Part shown: positions 18,305 to 27,138 of the stretch, in pieces
How the letters are laid out: the number at the start of each line of letters is the position of its first letter
Numbering within the stretch: the first letter of the stretch is position 1
Source: Bifidobacteriaceae bacterium
GTDB lineage: Bacteria > Actinomycetota > Actinomycetes > Actinomycetales > WQXJ01
Direction of reading: 5' to 3'
Assembly: GCA_031281585.1 (NCBI GenBank)
Contig: JAITFE010000086.1
Coordinates: 1 to 64,000, forward strand
Length of the DNA: 64,000 nucleotides
Translations under genes and position numbers: made by a program
Notes under the pieces: model-generated
The model's database searches: none
Told to the model about the DNA's origin: nothing
Seen by the model: only the letters and a program-made list of their open reading frames with translations

Positions 18305-19354
18305 CTACTCTTGGGCGTCGAAGTCCATCGGGGCGTCGAAGGAACCGAAGCCCGCCCCGCCGTCCATGTTCCGGAAGTCGAAGGACAACTCGTCGGCGTC
18401 CAGCGCGTCCAGTTGGCCCATCTCCGCGTCCGTCAATTCGAGGCCGGATATCGTGATGTTCTCAACGATGTGGTCGGGATTGCTGGAGCCGGGCATCGTG
18501 ACACTGCCCGATTGGAGGTGCCATCTCAGGATGACCTGTGCGGGGCTGGCGCGGTGCGCCGCAGCGATCTCGGTGATTGTCCCGTCCGCGAACAGGCTCT
18601 GCTGTCTGGGGCTGCGCCCTCCGAGCGGGAACCAGTCCATCAACAGGGTGCCATAGGGTTCGATGTGCGCCCTCATGGCGGCTTGCTGGACGTAGGGGTT
18701 GCGTTCGTTCTGCAGGACCGCCGGGGTGATCGTGGCGATGCCCACCACCTCGTCGAACTTGTCCTCATAGAAATTGGACAAGCCGATCGCGCGCGCCTTG
18801 CCCGCTTCCACCGCAGCCTCCATAGCCCGGTAGGCAGCGATGTACTCACCGAAAGCCTGGTGCAAGAACAGCAGGTCGACGTACTCCAGATCCAGCCGGG
18901 CCAGCGTGGCGTCAATCCCGCGTCCAGCGTCCTCGTATTCGCTGGGCCACAGCTTGGTCGACACGAAAACTTCTTCTCGCGGAACGCCGGACCGCTTGAC
19001 GCCCCGGCCGACAGCTCGCTCGTTCATGTAGGCGTTGGCCGTGTCGACCAACCGGCACCCGCTGGTCAGCGCGGTATAGACCGATTCCTCGGCCTGCGCC
19101 GGCGAAAGCATGTAGGTGCCGATGCCCAACACTGGCATGTCGATGCCCGCGTTCAGCGCCACAGTCGCCTTCTCCAAACCGAACCTGCTTGTCGGAGCCG
19201 CGGCCCCCGATGGCGACTTGACCCCGCCTTCTGAACTCCCGGCTGCGTCACAACCCGCCAAGATTCCCAGCGCTCCAGACGCTCCGACTGCCATCACTCC
19301 CTGCAAGAACCCGCGTCGGCTTAGCTGCCTGGCTGGGAACACGGCCTGGTTCAT
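18305..19354 (-). CDS. Exported lipoprotein aldo-keto reductase
   Basis: 349 residues. The N-terminus carries a Tat motif (SRRGFLQG) and a lipobox (GILAGC), then a Ser/Gly linker, so the enzyme should be exported folded and anchored outside the membrane. The (alpha/beta)8 aldo-keto reductase domain follows: GIGTYMLS, DTANAYMNE (catalytic Asp and Tyr), STKLWPSEY (Lys), LLFLHQAF (His), and GSSNPDHIVENI for the cofactor phosphate. Tat export fits a protein that folds around NADP(H) before transport. Its promoter is one of three MerR-type promoters in the region. Confidence 0.85.
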   Translation of the reverse strand: MNQAVFPARQLSRRGFLQGVMAVGASGALGILAGCDAAGSSEGGVKSPSGAAAPTSRFGLEKATVALNAGIDMPVLGIGTYMLSPAQAEESVYTALTSGCRLVDTANAYMNERAVGRGVKRSGVPREEVFVSTKLWPSEYEDAGRGIDATLARLDLEYVDLLFLHQAFGEYIAAYRAMEAAVEAGKARAIGLSNFYEDKFDEVVGIATITPAVLQNERNPYVQQAAMRAHIEPYGTLLMDWFPLGGRSPRQQSLFADGTITEIAAAHRASPAQVILRWHLQSGSVTMPGSSNPDHIVENITISGLELTDAEMGQLDALDADELSFDFRNMDGGAGFGSFDAPMDFDAQE

Positions 19355-19377
19355 CGATTCCGCCTTTCCTCGCTGCC

Positions 19378-19408
19378 AGCCTAGGAAACCTCAACCGCTC
19401 GAAGTCAA
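19378..19408 (-). promoter_or_regulatory. MerR-type promoter of the aldo-keto reductase gene
   Basis: On the minus strand: -35 TTGACT (19403-19408), a 19-bp spacer, -10 TAGGCT (19378-19383). A 19-bp spacer is the mark of MerR-activated promoters. The spacer holds the dyad ACCTCAACCGCTCGAAGT (19388-19405), one of three related copies (also 24065-24095 and 27108-27138). Confidence 0.75.
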
Positions 19409-19564
19409 GCGCAGGTCAGTTAGTGCGGCGAACCGGCAAACCTGAACCGTCGAACGCATCCACAACGGCGAAGCATAGGCGCGTCCTGCTGGGGCCAGGC
19501 GCAACGTCGCCGCGATGGCGCGGCTGCCTGCCGCTTATGTGGCACAACGGCATCCGCGTACGGG

Positions 19565-20113
19565 CTACTTTCGGCGGCTTGTCTTGTCCCTGCCGAGGAC
19601 GGCGCGTGTGGCTGTGGTGGCGAGGTCGGCGGCCTGGTCACCGTCGATTCCTGGGTGGGTGTCGGGTGAGAACCAGGTGAGGAACACTTCGATCACACCG
19701 GCGGCGGCGTAGCGGGCGCGGAGGACGGCGGCTGGATCATCAGGGGCGATCCCGTAGTCCTCGACGAGCTTCTCGGTCAGCGAGTCCACGGCGGCACGCC
19801 GGGTCTCGACCCCGCCATGCATGATGGCCTGGCGCAAGATCTCGTCGTTCTGGAGGGTGTCGAGCAGGCGTCCGGCAGCGTCTCCGGCGCGCGCGTCGAG
19901 GCGAGTAAGAATCTGCTCGGCGGCACCGGCGGCCGTCAGAGCGTCGACCGAGTCGAAGTAGCGGTAGAACGTCGGGCGGGCGATGTCCGCCTCGCGGCAC
20001 ACGTCGCTGATCGTGACGGCGTGGAACTCGTCGCCGGGGTTGGCCTCGTGGAGCCGGGCGGCGGCCTCGGTGATGCGGGCTCTCGTCGAGCTGGCGCGGT
20101 CGGCGTGCTTCAT
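19565..20113 (-). CDS. TetR family transcriptional regulator
   Basis: 182 residues. The TetR helix-turn-helix covers about 10-55 (ARITEAAARLHE, then ISDVCREADIARPTFYRYF). The start is the ATG of MKHADRA, with AAGGA 8 nt upstream; a second ATG three codons earlier has no usable ribosome site. Divergent from a DHA2 exporter with 55 bp between the two starts, the usual arrangement of a TetR repressor and the efflux pump it controls. Confidence 0.9.
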   Translation of the reverse strand: MKHADRASSTRARITEAAARLHEANPGDEFHAVTISDVCREADIARPTFYRYFDSVDALTAAGAAEQILTRLDARAGDAAGRLLDTLQNDEILRQAIMHGGVETRRAAVDSLTEKLVEDYGIAPDDPAAVLRARYAAAGVIEVFLTWFSPDTHPGIDGDQAADLATTATRAVLGRDKTSRRK

Positions 20114-20153
20114 AGGCCCCATCCTTTCAGATTCACGTACACATGTCACATAT

Positions 20154-20167
20154 GTTACGGTTGTAAC
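20154..20167. promoter_or_regulatory. Candidate operator between tetR and the DHA2 exporter
   Basis: The perfect dyad GTTAC-GGTT-GTAAC ends one base before the exporter start codon. It lies in the 55-bp region that must hold both divergent promoters. No ribosome site precedes the exporter ATG, so that transcript may be leaderless and the dyad would then overlap its promoter. Confidence 0.5.
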
Positions 20168-20168
20168 T

Positions 20169-21668
20169 ATGTCGAACCGTTGGAGCGAGGCGCAGGCCGT
20201 CCCGTCGTCCTCCGCAGCGGTGAGGACCTCCCGACCGCCCCGGTACGGCCTGGTCGTGGCGTCGTTGGCGTCGTTGGCGGTCGTGGCGTCGGCGATGCAG
20301 GTCTTGGTCGTGCCGATCCTCGGCTCGCTCGGGCCGATCCTCCACACGTCCGCTGACAACGCCGCCTGGGCGGTCACAATCACGCCCGTCGTCTCGGCGG
20401 TGTTCATGGCGGTCACGGGACGATTGGGCGACGCCCTGGGCAAGCGCCGGGTCGTGATCACGATAACCGTGCCCATGATCGCGGGCCTGGTGATCAGCGG
20501 GCTGGCAACATCCCTCCCGTGGATGCTGGTCGGTCGCGGGCTCCAAGGGGTTTCGCTGGGGGTCGTGCCGTTGGGGATCTCGCTGATGCGCGATCTGCTC
20601 CCGCCCGAACGGCTCGGCATCTCGGTGGCCATCATGTCCGCCAGCGTCGGCGTTGGCGGCTCGCTGGGCCTTCCGGTCGCCGCCATCGTAGCTGAGGTTT
20701 GGGGCTGGAACGTCATGTTCTTGGGGGTCGGCGGCCTGGCTGTCGTCATGCTTGTGCTCGTGGTGACGGCGGTGCCGTCCGACGGCCCGCACCACTCCGA
20801 CGGCCCGCTTCGTTTCGACTGGATCGGGGCGATCCTGCTCGGGGCGGCGCTGGTCTGCCTGCTCCTTCCCGTGTCGAAGGGTGCGGCCTGGGGGTGGGCC
20901 AGCCCGGTCACTCTGGGCCTGTTCGCCGCCACTGTCGTGGCCGCCGTGTTCTGGGTCAGGGCCGAGTTGCGGCACCCGGCCCCGCTGGTTGATCTGCGGA
21001 CGTTGACACGGCCCACCGTCGCCTGGACGAACGTCGCCTCGCTGGTCATCACGTTCGCCATGTACGTGCAGTTCCTGGTCTTGCCCCAAGTGCTCCAGTT
21101 GCCGACGGGCACCGGCTACGGGCTGGGACATTCAATGCTCACAATGAGCCTGTGGTACGCGCCCGGAGGGCTGGCGATGCTCGCGGTGACGCCCCTGACC
21201 GGCCACCTCGAACGGCGCATCGGCGCGCGGCGCGTGCTCATGTTGGCCTGCGGGGTCATCGCCGTGTCGTACGTCGCGGCGCTGCCGCTGATCCGTACTG
21301 AGGTCGGCGTCCTGGCCGTGTCCCTCCTGGTCAACGTCGGCGTCGGCCTGGGCTTCGGCGTGGTGCCCGTGCTGTTGATGTCGGCCGTGCCCGTCGAGCA
21401 GACCGGAGCCGCAAATGGGTTCAACATGGTCGCCCGCAACATCGGGTCCTCCACGGCCGCCGCCGTGATCGGCGCGGTCGTGGCGACCATGACCACCGGC
21501 TACGCCGGTGAGGCCGTCCCGAGCCTGGCCGGTTTCCATGCCGCCCTTCTCGCCGGGGCCGCGACAGCGCTGGTCGCGTTGGTCTGCGCCGCGCGCCTGC
21601 CAGGCCGTCGGCGGCAGCGGCTCCACGAGGACGGCCTGTTGGGCGAAGAGCCACCCCCTGAACGCTGA
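20169..21668 (+). CDS. MFS drug-efflux transporter (DHA2, 14 helices)
   Basis: 499 residues with about 14 predicted helices. GRLGDALGKRR after helix 2 and GRGLQGVSLG in helix 4 are DHA2 signatures of the EmrB/QacA group. Drug or toxic-metabolite export is likely, the substrate unknown. The start is the ATG of MSNRWSE at 20169; upstream codons in this frame are antisense to tetR. It ends 15 bp from the end of the convergent SDR gene. Confidence 0.88.
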   Translation: MSNRWSEAQAVPSSSAAVRTSRPPRYGLVVASLASLAVVASAMQVLVVPILGSLGPILHTSADNAAWAVTITPVVSAVFMAVTGRLGDALGKRRVVITITVPMIAGLVISGLATSLPWMLVGRGLQGVSLGVVPLGISLMRDLLPPERLGISVAIMSASVGVGGSLGLPVAAIVAEVWGWNVMFLGVGGLAVVMLVLVVTAVPSDGPHHSDGPLRFDWIGAILLGAALVCLLLPVSKGAAWGWASPVTLGLFAATVVAAVFWVRAELRHPAPLVDLRTLTRPTVAWTNVASLVITFAMYVQFLVLPQVLQLPTGTGYGLGHSMLTMSLWYAPGGLAMLAVTPLTGHLERRIGARRVLMLACGVIAVSYVAALPLIRTEVGVLAVSLLVNVGVGLGFGVVPVLLMSAVPVEQTGAANGFNMVARNIGSSTAAAVIGAVVATMTTGYAGEAVPSLAGFHAALLAGAATALVALVCAARLPGRRRQRLHEDGLLGEEPPPER

Positions 21669-21683
21669 CTTCTTGCCGGGTGC

Positions 21684-22529
21684 TCAGCCGCCGATGCCGC
21701 CGTCGGGGAAGTCGGTGCTGGCGGCGAGGCCGCGCATGGCGTCGAGTTCGGCGCGTTGCCTGTCCAACTCAGCGCCGATCACCTGGATCGCGTCGGTCCC
21801 GAGGACGACCCGCAGGGGCAGGTCGTCGCGTTGGGCCAGCGCGAGGAGGGCTTGGGCGGCGCGGGCCGGGTCGCCCAGTTGCTTCCCGCTGGTGTGGTCG
21901 TTGTCGATGCGGCGCAACCCGGCGGTGACGGCGTAGTCGTCAATGGGGACGGCGGACTGTTTGAGGCTGCGTCCCGCGAAGTCGGTGCGGAACGCGCCGG
22001 GCTCGACCACGACCACACGGATACCGAGCGGTTCGACCTCTTGTTTCAGGGCGTACGAAGCACCCCCCAGGGCGAACTTGGTCGCCGAATAGTAGCCGGA
22101 GCCGGGGTTGGAGGTGCGTCCCGCGATGGAGGAGACGTTGACGATCGTCCCGGACCGGCGTTGCCGCATGCCGGGCAGGACCTGTTTGATCAGGTTGATC
22201 GGGCCGAAGAAGTTCGTGGCGAACAACTCGTCCACGTCCGCAGTGTCGGCTTCCTCGATCGCGGACCGGTACCCGTGTCCGGCGTTGTTGATCAGGACGT
22301 CAATGCCGCCGAAGCGTTCGGCCGCCTGGCGCACGGCATCGGCCATCTGGGCGTGGTCGGTCACGTCCAAGGCCAGCGGCAGCGCGGTGGCGGGATGGGC
22401 GGCGGCGATGTCGGCCAGCGCCTCGGGGTGGCGGGCGGTGACGGCGGCCTTGTGCCCGGCGTCCAGCACCGCCTGGGCGAGGGCGTGCCCCAGCCCTGTG
22501 GAGCATCCGGTGATGAACCAGGTTGACAT
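21684..22529 (-). CDS. Short-chain dehydrogenase/reductase
   Basis: 281 residues. TGCSTGLG near the N-terminus is the nucleotide-binding TGxxxGxG motif, NNAGHG follows, and the catalytic set is S (NVSSIAG) with YSATK. The start is the ATG of MSTWFIT, with AAAGGAAG upstream; the longer open frame is unrelated to SDRs. An NAD(P)-dependent oxidoreductase of unknown substrate, downstream of alcohol dehydrogenase and a broken aldo-keto reductase and probably in their transcript. Confidence 0.92.
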   Translation of the reverse strand: MSTWFITGCSTGLGHALAQAVLDAGHKAAVTARHPEALADIAAAHPATALPLALDVTDHAQMADAVRQAAERFGGIDVLINNAGHGYRSAIEEADTADVDELFATNFFGPINLIKQVLPGMRQRRSGTIVNVSSIAGRTSNPGSGYYSATKFALGGASYALKQEVEPLGIRVVVVEPGAFRTDFAGRSLKQSAVPIDDYAVTAGLRRIDNDHTSGKQLGDPARAAQALLALAQRDDLPLRVVLGTDAIQVIGAELDRQRAELDAMRGLAASTDFPDGGIGG

Positions 22530-22570
22530 GATGTGCTTCCTTTCGCGTGTGGGCCAGGGCTTGGGCAGGC

Positions 22571-22960
<390 letters not shown>

Positions 22961-22965
22961 CTATC

Positions 22966-24003
22966 TCAGGGGCGGACGAGCACCTTGAGGGCCTCGCGGT
23001 CGTTCATGGCTTGGTAGGCGCTGGCGATACCGGACAGCGCGACGGTGCGGTCGAAGACCTTGCCGGGGTGGATGCTGCCGTCGAGCACCTTCGGCATGAG
23101 CGTCTCGATGTACGCCCTGGCCGGGGCCACGCCGCCGGTCAGCGTGACGTTGCGGAAGAACATCGACGCGAACCCGACGTTCGCGTCCTGGTACTGCGGC
23201 ACCCCGACCCTGGAGACGACCCCACCGGCCCGGACCAGGCCGAACGCCTGGTCGTACGCGTCCAACAGGCCGACGGCCTCGATCACGACATGCGCGCCGT
23301 CACCGCCGGTCAACTCCCTGACCTCCGTGATCCCATCCGGCCCGCGCTCGGCCACCACGTCCGTCGCGCCGAACTTCACCCCGAGAACGGTCCGGGCCTG
23401 GTGGCGGCCCATGAGGATGATCCGCTCCGCGCCCAGCAGCCGCGACGACAACACCGCGCACAATTCGACCGCGCCGTCGCCGACGACCGCGACCGTCTTC
23501 CCCGGCCCGACCCCGCCCTTGACCGCCGCGTGATACCCGGTGCACATCACGTCCGACAGGGTTAACAGGTCCGGCAGCAACGCCGAGCCAGCGTCCACGG
23601 GGAGCTTGACCAGCGTGCCGTCCGCCTGCGGGACGCGCACCGCCTCGGCCTGCGCCCCGCCGACATCGCCCGTGCCCCAACTGCCGCCGTGGCGGCAGGA
23701 CGTCTGCAACCCCTCCCGGCAGAAATTACAGGTGTTGTCCGCCCACACGAACGGGGCCACCACCAAGTCGCCCTTCGCCACGCCCCGCACGTCCGCGCCG
23801 GTCTCCTCGACCACGCCGAGGAACTCGTGGCCCATCCGCGCCACGCCGGGACGCGTGCCCCGACCGTGATAGGCGTGCAGATCAGAGCCGCACACACACG
23901 CGAGCGTGATCCGCACGACCGCGTCGGTCGGCTCCAGAACGACCGGATCGTCGGTCTGCTCGACCCGGACGTCGCCAGGGCCGTACATGAATGTCGCCAG
24001 CAT
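22966..24003 (-). CDS. Zinc-dependent alcohol dehydrogenase
   Basis: 345 residues of the medium-chain dehydrogenase family. Catalytic zinc ligands are seen at CVCGSDLHAYHGR and GHEFLGVVEE, the structural zinc cysteines lie in DNTCNFCREGLQTSC, and VAVVGDGAVELCA is the nucleotide-binding turn (Gly-Asp-Gly in place of the usual Gly-x-Gly-x-x-Gly). AGGAAGG precedes the ATG. Its promoter has the perfect MerR-type dyad. It is probably transcribed with the deleted aldo-keto reductase and sdr. Formaldehyde, glutathione-independent aldehyde or quinone stress chemistry is possible, but the substrate cannot be read. Confidence 0.92.
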   Translation of the reverse strand: MLATFMYGPGDVRVEQTDDPVVLEPTDAVVRITLACVCGSDLHAYHGRGTRPGVARMGHEFLGVVEETGADVRGVAKGDLVVAPFVWADNTCNFCREGLQTSCRHGGSWGTGDVGGAQAEAVRVPQADGTLVKLPVDAGSALLPDLLTLSDVMCTGYHAAVKGGVGPGKTVAVVGDGAVELCAVLSSRLLGAERIILMGRHQARTVLGVKFGATDVVAERGPDGITEVRELTGGDGAHVVIEAVGLLDAYDQAFGLVRAGGVVSRVGVPQYQDANVGFASMFFRNVTLTGGVAPARAYIETLMPKVLDGSIHPGKVFDRTVALSGIASAYQAMNDREALKVLVRP

Positions 24004-24064
24004 GATTGCCTTCCTCGGGCCGGACCGGCGGCCACCTGGCTGCCCCGACCCGCCCTTTCACACG

Positions 24065-24095
24065 AGCCTAGAAAACTTCAAGCGCTTGAAGTCAA
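24065..24095 (-). promoter_or_regulatory. MerR-type promoter of the alcohol dehydrogenase gene
   Basis: On the minus strand: -35 TTGACT (24090-24095), 19-bp spacer, -10 TAGGCT (24065-24070). The spacer region holds the perfect 18-bp palindrome ACTTCAAGCGCTTGAAGT (24075-24092), the best of the three copies. The start codon is about 62 nt downstream. Confidence 0.8.
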
Positions 24096-24112
24096 ACGGC
24101 CGGAATCGCCGG

Positions 24113-24420
24113 TCACGGGACGATTACGATGCGTCCGCCGCCGCTCGCGGACCAAGCCGACTCCACCTCGCTCAGCCGAACACGGCGCACAGGGACGTCG
24201 AAGACGCCGCTCAGGATCGCGTCGGCGAGGGCTTGCAACTCGGCGCGGTAGGCGCGGGGCTCAACTGAGCCCTGGCCCGAGCCGATCAGCCGCAAGTTGA
24301 CCGCCCGCAACGCTGCGGCCGGGATGGACGATTCGAGACCGGCGACCGATGAGCGGTCGGGTCGGGCACGTCGGCGTAGCGGGGGTTCTGGCCGAACTTG
24401 GTGACGACAGCAGCTTTCAT
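24113..24420 (-). pseudogene. Quinone oxidoreductase (MDR family) pseudogene
   Basis: Two family fragments lie in different frames. The start MKAAVVTKFGQNPRYADVP (from 24420) is a typical quinone oxidoreductase N-terminus and loses homology after about 22 codons. The C-terminus (ALRAVNLRLIGSGQGS to GRIVIVP, ending at 24113) is in another frame. About 230 central residues, including the NADPH site, are gone. It begins 3 nt after the esterase stop. Confidence 0.8.
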
Positions 24421-24422
24421 GG

Positions 24423-25451
24423 TCACTCCTCGGCTGGGTGGCTCCAGAGGCGGAGCAGCCCATTGTAGGTGTATTCCATGGCGGCCCGTCCGTCGTGGGC
24501 GTAGCCGTCTTTGACCCGGTAGGCGAAGTTCCCGCCCGCCTCGGTGTCTGATTCGGTGAAGTGCGGCGAGGCGCGCATGAGTTCGACCCGGCGCTCGTCG
24601 TAGGGATACGCGAAGTCTTCGGTGCCGGTGATAACCCACACAAAGTAGTCGCCAGGCTGGCGGCCTTCGGCGGCGGCGAAGATGCCCCCGTCGTCCAGGG
24701 ACGTGCCGCAACTCATCGGCAGGAAGTACCGGAAGTAGCCGAGCGCGTGCTGGAAGGTCCGCCAGGTCGCCACCGAACCCATCGAGAACCCGCCGAATCC
24801 CCGGTGGTCGCGGGACGCGGCCAGGCCTTCCGGGGTCGTGGCCTCGGCGTGGGTCGAGTAGGTGCCCTCCACCGCTGGGAGCAGGTCGCCCAACAGTTCG
24901 CGGTGGTAGTTCTGGTTCAGCTGGAGGGCCAGGGAGAAGCTCGCGGAGTCTTCGGGGCTGGTGTTGTTGTAGGTCGGGCAGACGACGATCAGCGGCTGGA
25001 CGGCCCCGTCGGCGATCGCGTGGTCGATGACGTTCTTGAGGGGGCCGGGGCTGGCCGGGGTGCCGAGCGTGGTGGTCTCGTTGCCCCAGCCGCCGTGCAT
25101 CAGGTAGAACACGTTGTACTCGCGGTCCTCGCTGTAGCCGGGCGGCAGGTAGACGATGGCCCGTTTGCGCAGCGGCTGGGTCTTCTGCTCGTAGGTCATC
25201 GACTCGAACGTGTCGTAGGACAACTCCACCAGGCTGCCCTGCTCGGCGGCGGGCGTGAAGTAGGCGTCTGGGACCGTCTCCAACTCGGCTGGAATCCAAG
25301 GCTCTGTCGCCGCGCCAGCGCCGCTGACCGGAGCGGGCTGAGACGTGCCCGGTCCCGGCCTCGGCGCGGGAGTGCATCCGCCCAACACGCTCGCGGCCAG
25401 GACAGCTGCAAGACCCGCCCCGGCGATAATCCTCGCGCTGTCACTTCTCAT
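24423..25451 (-). CDS. Lipoprotein esterase of the CE1/feruloyl esterase type
   Basis: 342 residues: lipoprotein signal (LAASVLGGC), Pro/Gly-rich linker, then an alpha/beta hydrolase of the esterase D/CE1 group. YLPPGYSEDREYNVFYLMHG is the conserved start of the fold, GFSMGS carries the nucleophile Ser, and a Pro-Tyr-Asp-Glu segment follows. It may release ester-linked phenolic or acyl groups from plant polysaccharide outside the cell. The ATG overlaps the upstream esterase stop (ATGA), so the two are translationally coupled. Confidence 0.87.
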   Translation of the reverse strand: MRSDSARIIAGAGLAAVLAASVLGGCTPAPRPGPGTSQPAPVSGAGAATEPWIPAELETVPDAYFTPAAEQGSLVELSYDTFESMTYEQKTQPLRKRAIVYLPPGYSEDREYNVFYLMHGGWGNETTTLGTPASPGPLKNVIDHAIADGAVQPLIVVCPTYNNTSPEDSASFSLALQLNQNYHRELLGDLLPAVEGTYSTHAEATTPEGLAASRDHRGFGGFSMGSVATWRTFQHALGYFRYFLPMSCGTSLDDGGIFAAAEGRQPGDYFVWVITGTEDFAYPYDERRVELMRASPHFTESDTEAGGNFAYRVKDGYAHDGRAAMEYTYNGLLRLWSHPAEE

Positions 25452-26470
25452 GGTTGGTGCCCTTCCCAAAAAGCCACCGCGTCCTCGATCCAGCCTTCGG
25501 CGGTCGTGCCGGCGCCCAGGCCGAAGCCGTGGCCGAGGTTGGCGTAGTGGTGGAACTCGGTGTCGATACCAGCGGCGGTTAGATTGTCGATTCGCGACTG
25601 CATGGTCCGCCAGTCGGCGATGCCGTCGTCCTCGCCGACGACGGCGTAGGTTGCCGGATCTTGCCGGGTGTGGTCGGTGTGCCCGGTGTACTGCATGACC
25701 ACAGCGGCCGGGCGCGGCAGGCCGTCGCCGCCGTACGCGTCAGGCCCGTACGACCCGAGATAGGCCGCCATGCGCGCGCCCGCAGAACCGCCCCACAGCG
25801 AATAGCCGTCGGTGGCGACCCCCAACTCGTCGGCGTGGGCGAACACGAACGAGATCGCGGCGGCCAAGTCCTCGCAGGCGGCCTGCGCGCCGCCCGTCCG
25901 GTACTGCAACGCGAAGGCGTTGTAGCTGCGGCGGCTCAACTCCAACGCGTGGGGCAGGCTCTCGTGGATCGACCCCACATACGAGAACCCGCCGCCAGCG
26001 CTGACGATGGCGAACGGCGCTCCCGGCTCGCCGGCGAAGAAGAACAATCCCGTGTCCTGCTTGCTCGGGTCGGCGGCCTTCTGCTCGGGCGTGTAGATGT
26101 CGTAGAACACCGTCCGCCCTCGCTCGACCTCGCCGATCAGCGAGTTGACCACGTCCACGGTCGTGCCAACTTCGACGTGGGAGTGGTACGGCAGCAGGGT
26201 GTCGGTGTCCCGCAGCGTCAACGAGGGGTCCGGCAGGTCCCGCCCCGTCGGAAACAAGAACTGCCCGAACCCCGGGAAGGCGGGATGGTTGATCGTCGCC
26301 GCCATCGACCAGTCGGCGTCCACGCGCTCAAAGCCTCCCTCGCTCGGTCCTGGCGCAGCGCTCGCCGACACCGGCGGCTCCGAAACCACAGGGACGGACG
26401 GCGGCGACCCACACCCGGCGACCAGGACGGCGCCGACCAGCCACGCCGGCCCCCGACGCGACCGTTTCAC
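25448..26470 (-). CDS. Lipoprotein alpha/beta hydrolase (esterase)
   Basis: About 340 residues: short basic N-terminus, hydrophobic stretch and lipobox (LVAGC), then an alpha/beta hydrolase with VSAGGGFSYVGS (oxyanion region), WGGSAGARMAAY (nucleophile Ser in GxSxG) and a final HHYANLGHGFGLG (catalytic His). It resembles acetyl esterases of the BD-FAE/axeA type. The start is uncertain: a GTG before KRSRRGP gives a normal signal peptide and was chosen over a TTG ten codons upstream. Coupled to the second esterase downstream. Confidence 0.83.
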   Translation of the reverse strand: MKRSRRGPAWLVGAVLVAGCGSPPSVPVVSEPPVSASAAPGPSEGGFERVDADWSMAATINHPAFPGFGQFLFPTGRDLPDPSLTLRDTDTLLPYHSHVEVGTTVDVVNSLIGEVERGRTVFYDIYTPEQKAADPSKQDTGLFFFAGEPGAPFAIVSAGGGFSYVGSIHESLPHALELSRRSYNAFALQYRTGGAQAACEDLAAAISFVFAHADELGVATDGYSLWGGSAGARMAAYLGSYGPDAYGGDGLPRPAAVVMQYTGHTDHTRQDPATYAVVGEDDGIADWRTMQSRIDNLTAAGIDTEFHHYANLGHGFGLGAGTTAEGWIEDAVAFWEGHQP

Positions 26471-26484
26471 CGCCCCGCCGGTGG

Positions 26485-26613
26485 TCAGGCTCCCGGACAA
26501 CGCAACTCCAACGCACTCTCACACGCCTGGCCGAACAGCACGTCATCGTTCAACTCGGCGAACTTCGGCGCGAACCCGCCAAGAGCGTCTCGTCCCGCGG
26601 TCATCTTCTCCAT
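26485..26613 (-). pseudogene. Carboxymuconolactone decarboxylase family, N-terminal fragment
   Basis: 42 codons beginning MEKMTAGRDALGGFAPKFAE and continuing LNDDVLFGQ. This is the typical N-terminus of small carboxymuconolactone decarboxylase/AhpD-like proteins, which are usually 110-250 residues. The reading frame then ends in unrelated codons (ALELRCPGA), and the catalytic Cys-containing region is absent. The ATG overlaps the merR stop (TGATG), so the intact gene was once coupled to merR. Confidence 0.75.
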
Positions 26614-27101
26614 CACAGGCTCCCCGACTCCTTGACCCCACCGGCCAACGCCCTCGCCTCCGCGCCGAGCCGGGCGACCTCGGCGTCGTCCCCCGCCGCC
26701 ACCGCGCGCCAGTAGGCGATCTTCAACTCCACATACTCCCGCCGCACCGCCAACGCTCTCGCCTCGGCGTCCAGACGACCCCGCTGCGTTAGAAGCAACT
26801 CGATCTGCCGTTCCGCACCCTGGGCGCCTTGGCCTCGGTTGCCCAGATACGCGCGCATGTCCTCGATCGGCATACCGGTGCTGCTCAGGCACGCCACCGC
26901 GTCAGCCAGGTCCAGATCATCCTGGCTGTACACCCGGTGCCCGCTGGACTGATCCCGAGCCACGGCGGGCGTCAACCCAATCGACTCGTAATACCGCAAC
27001 GCGCTCTCCGACAACCGCGTCACCCGCGCCACATCCCGGATCGCGTACCCGTCCCCGCGACGCCGAGCAGGCACGGGACCGTCCACTGTGCTCAAGGCCA
27101 T
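26613..27101 (-). CDS. MerR family transcriptional regulator
   Basis: 162 residues. The MerR winged helix covers about 18-85 (YAIRDVARVTRLSESALRYYESIGL, then HRVYSQDDLDLADAV). A dimerisation coiled coil (about 90-150) rich in Gln, Arg and Leu follows. No cysteine cluster for metal or iron-sulfur sensing is evident, so the signal is probably organic. Its own promoter places transcription start exactly on the A of the ATG, i.e. a leaderless mRNA. Three matching promoters nearby define a local regulon: merR, alcohol dehydrogenase and the exported aldo-keto reductase. Confidence 0.92.
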   Translation of the reverse strand: MALSTVDGPVPARRRGDGYAIRDVARVTRLSESALRYYESIGLTPAVARDQSSGHRVYSQDDLDLADAVACLSSTGMPIEDMRAYLGNRGQGAQGAERQIELLLTQRGRLDAEARALAVRREYVELKIAYWRAVAAGDDAEVARLGAEARALAGGVKESGSL

Positions 27102-27107
27102 GTGCCA

Positions 27108-27138
27108 AGGCTAGAAAACCTCAAGCGCTCGAAGTCAA
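27108..27138 (-). promoter_or_regulatory. MerR-type promoter of merR, leaderless
   Basis: On the minus strand: -35 TTGACT (27133-27138), 19-bp spacer, -10 TAGCCT (27108-27113). The dyad ACCTCAAGCGCTCGAAGT is at 27118-27135. Counting the last -10 base as -7 puts +1 at 27101, the first base of the merR ATG. Confidence 0.78.
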
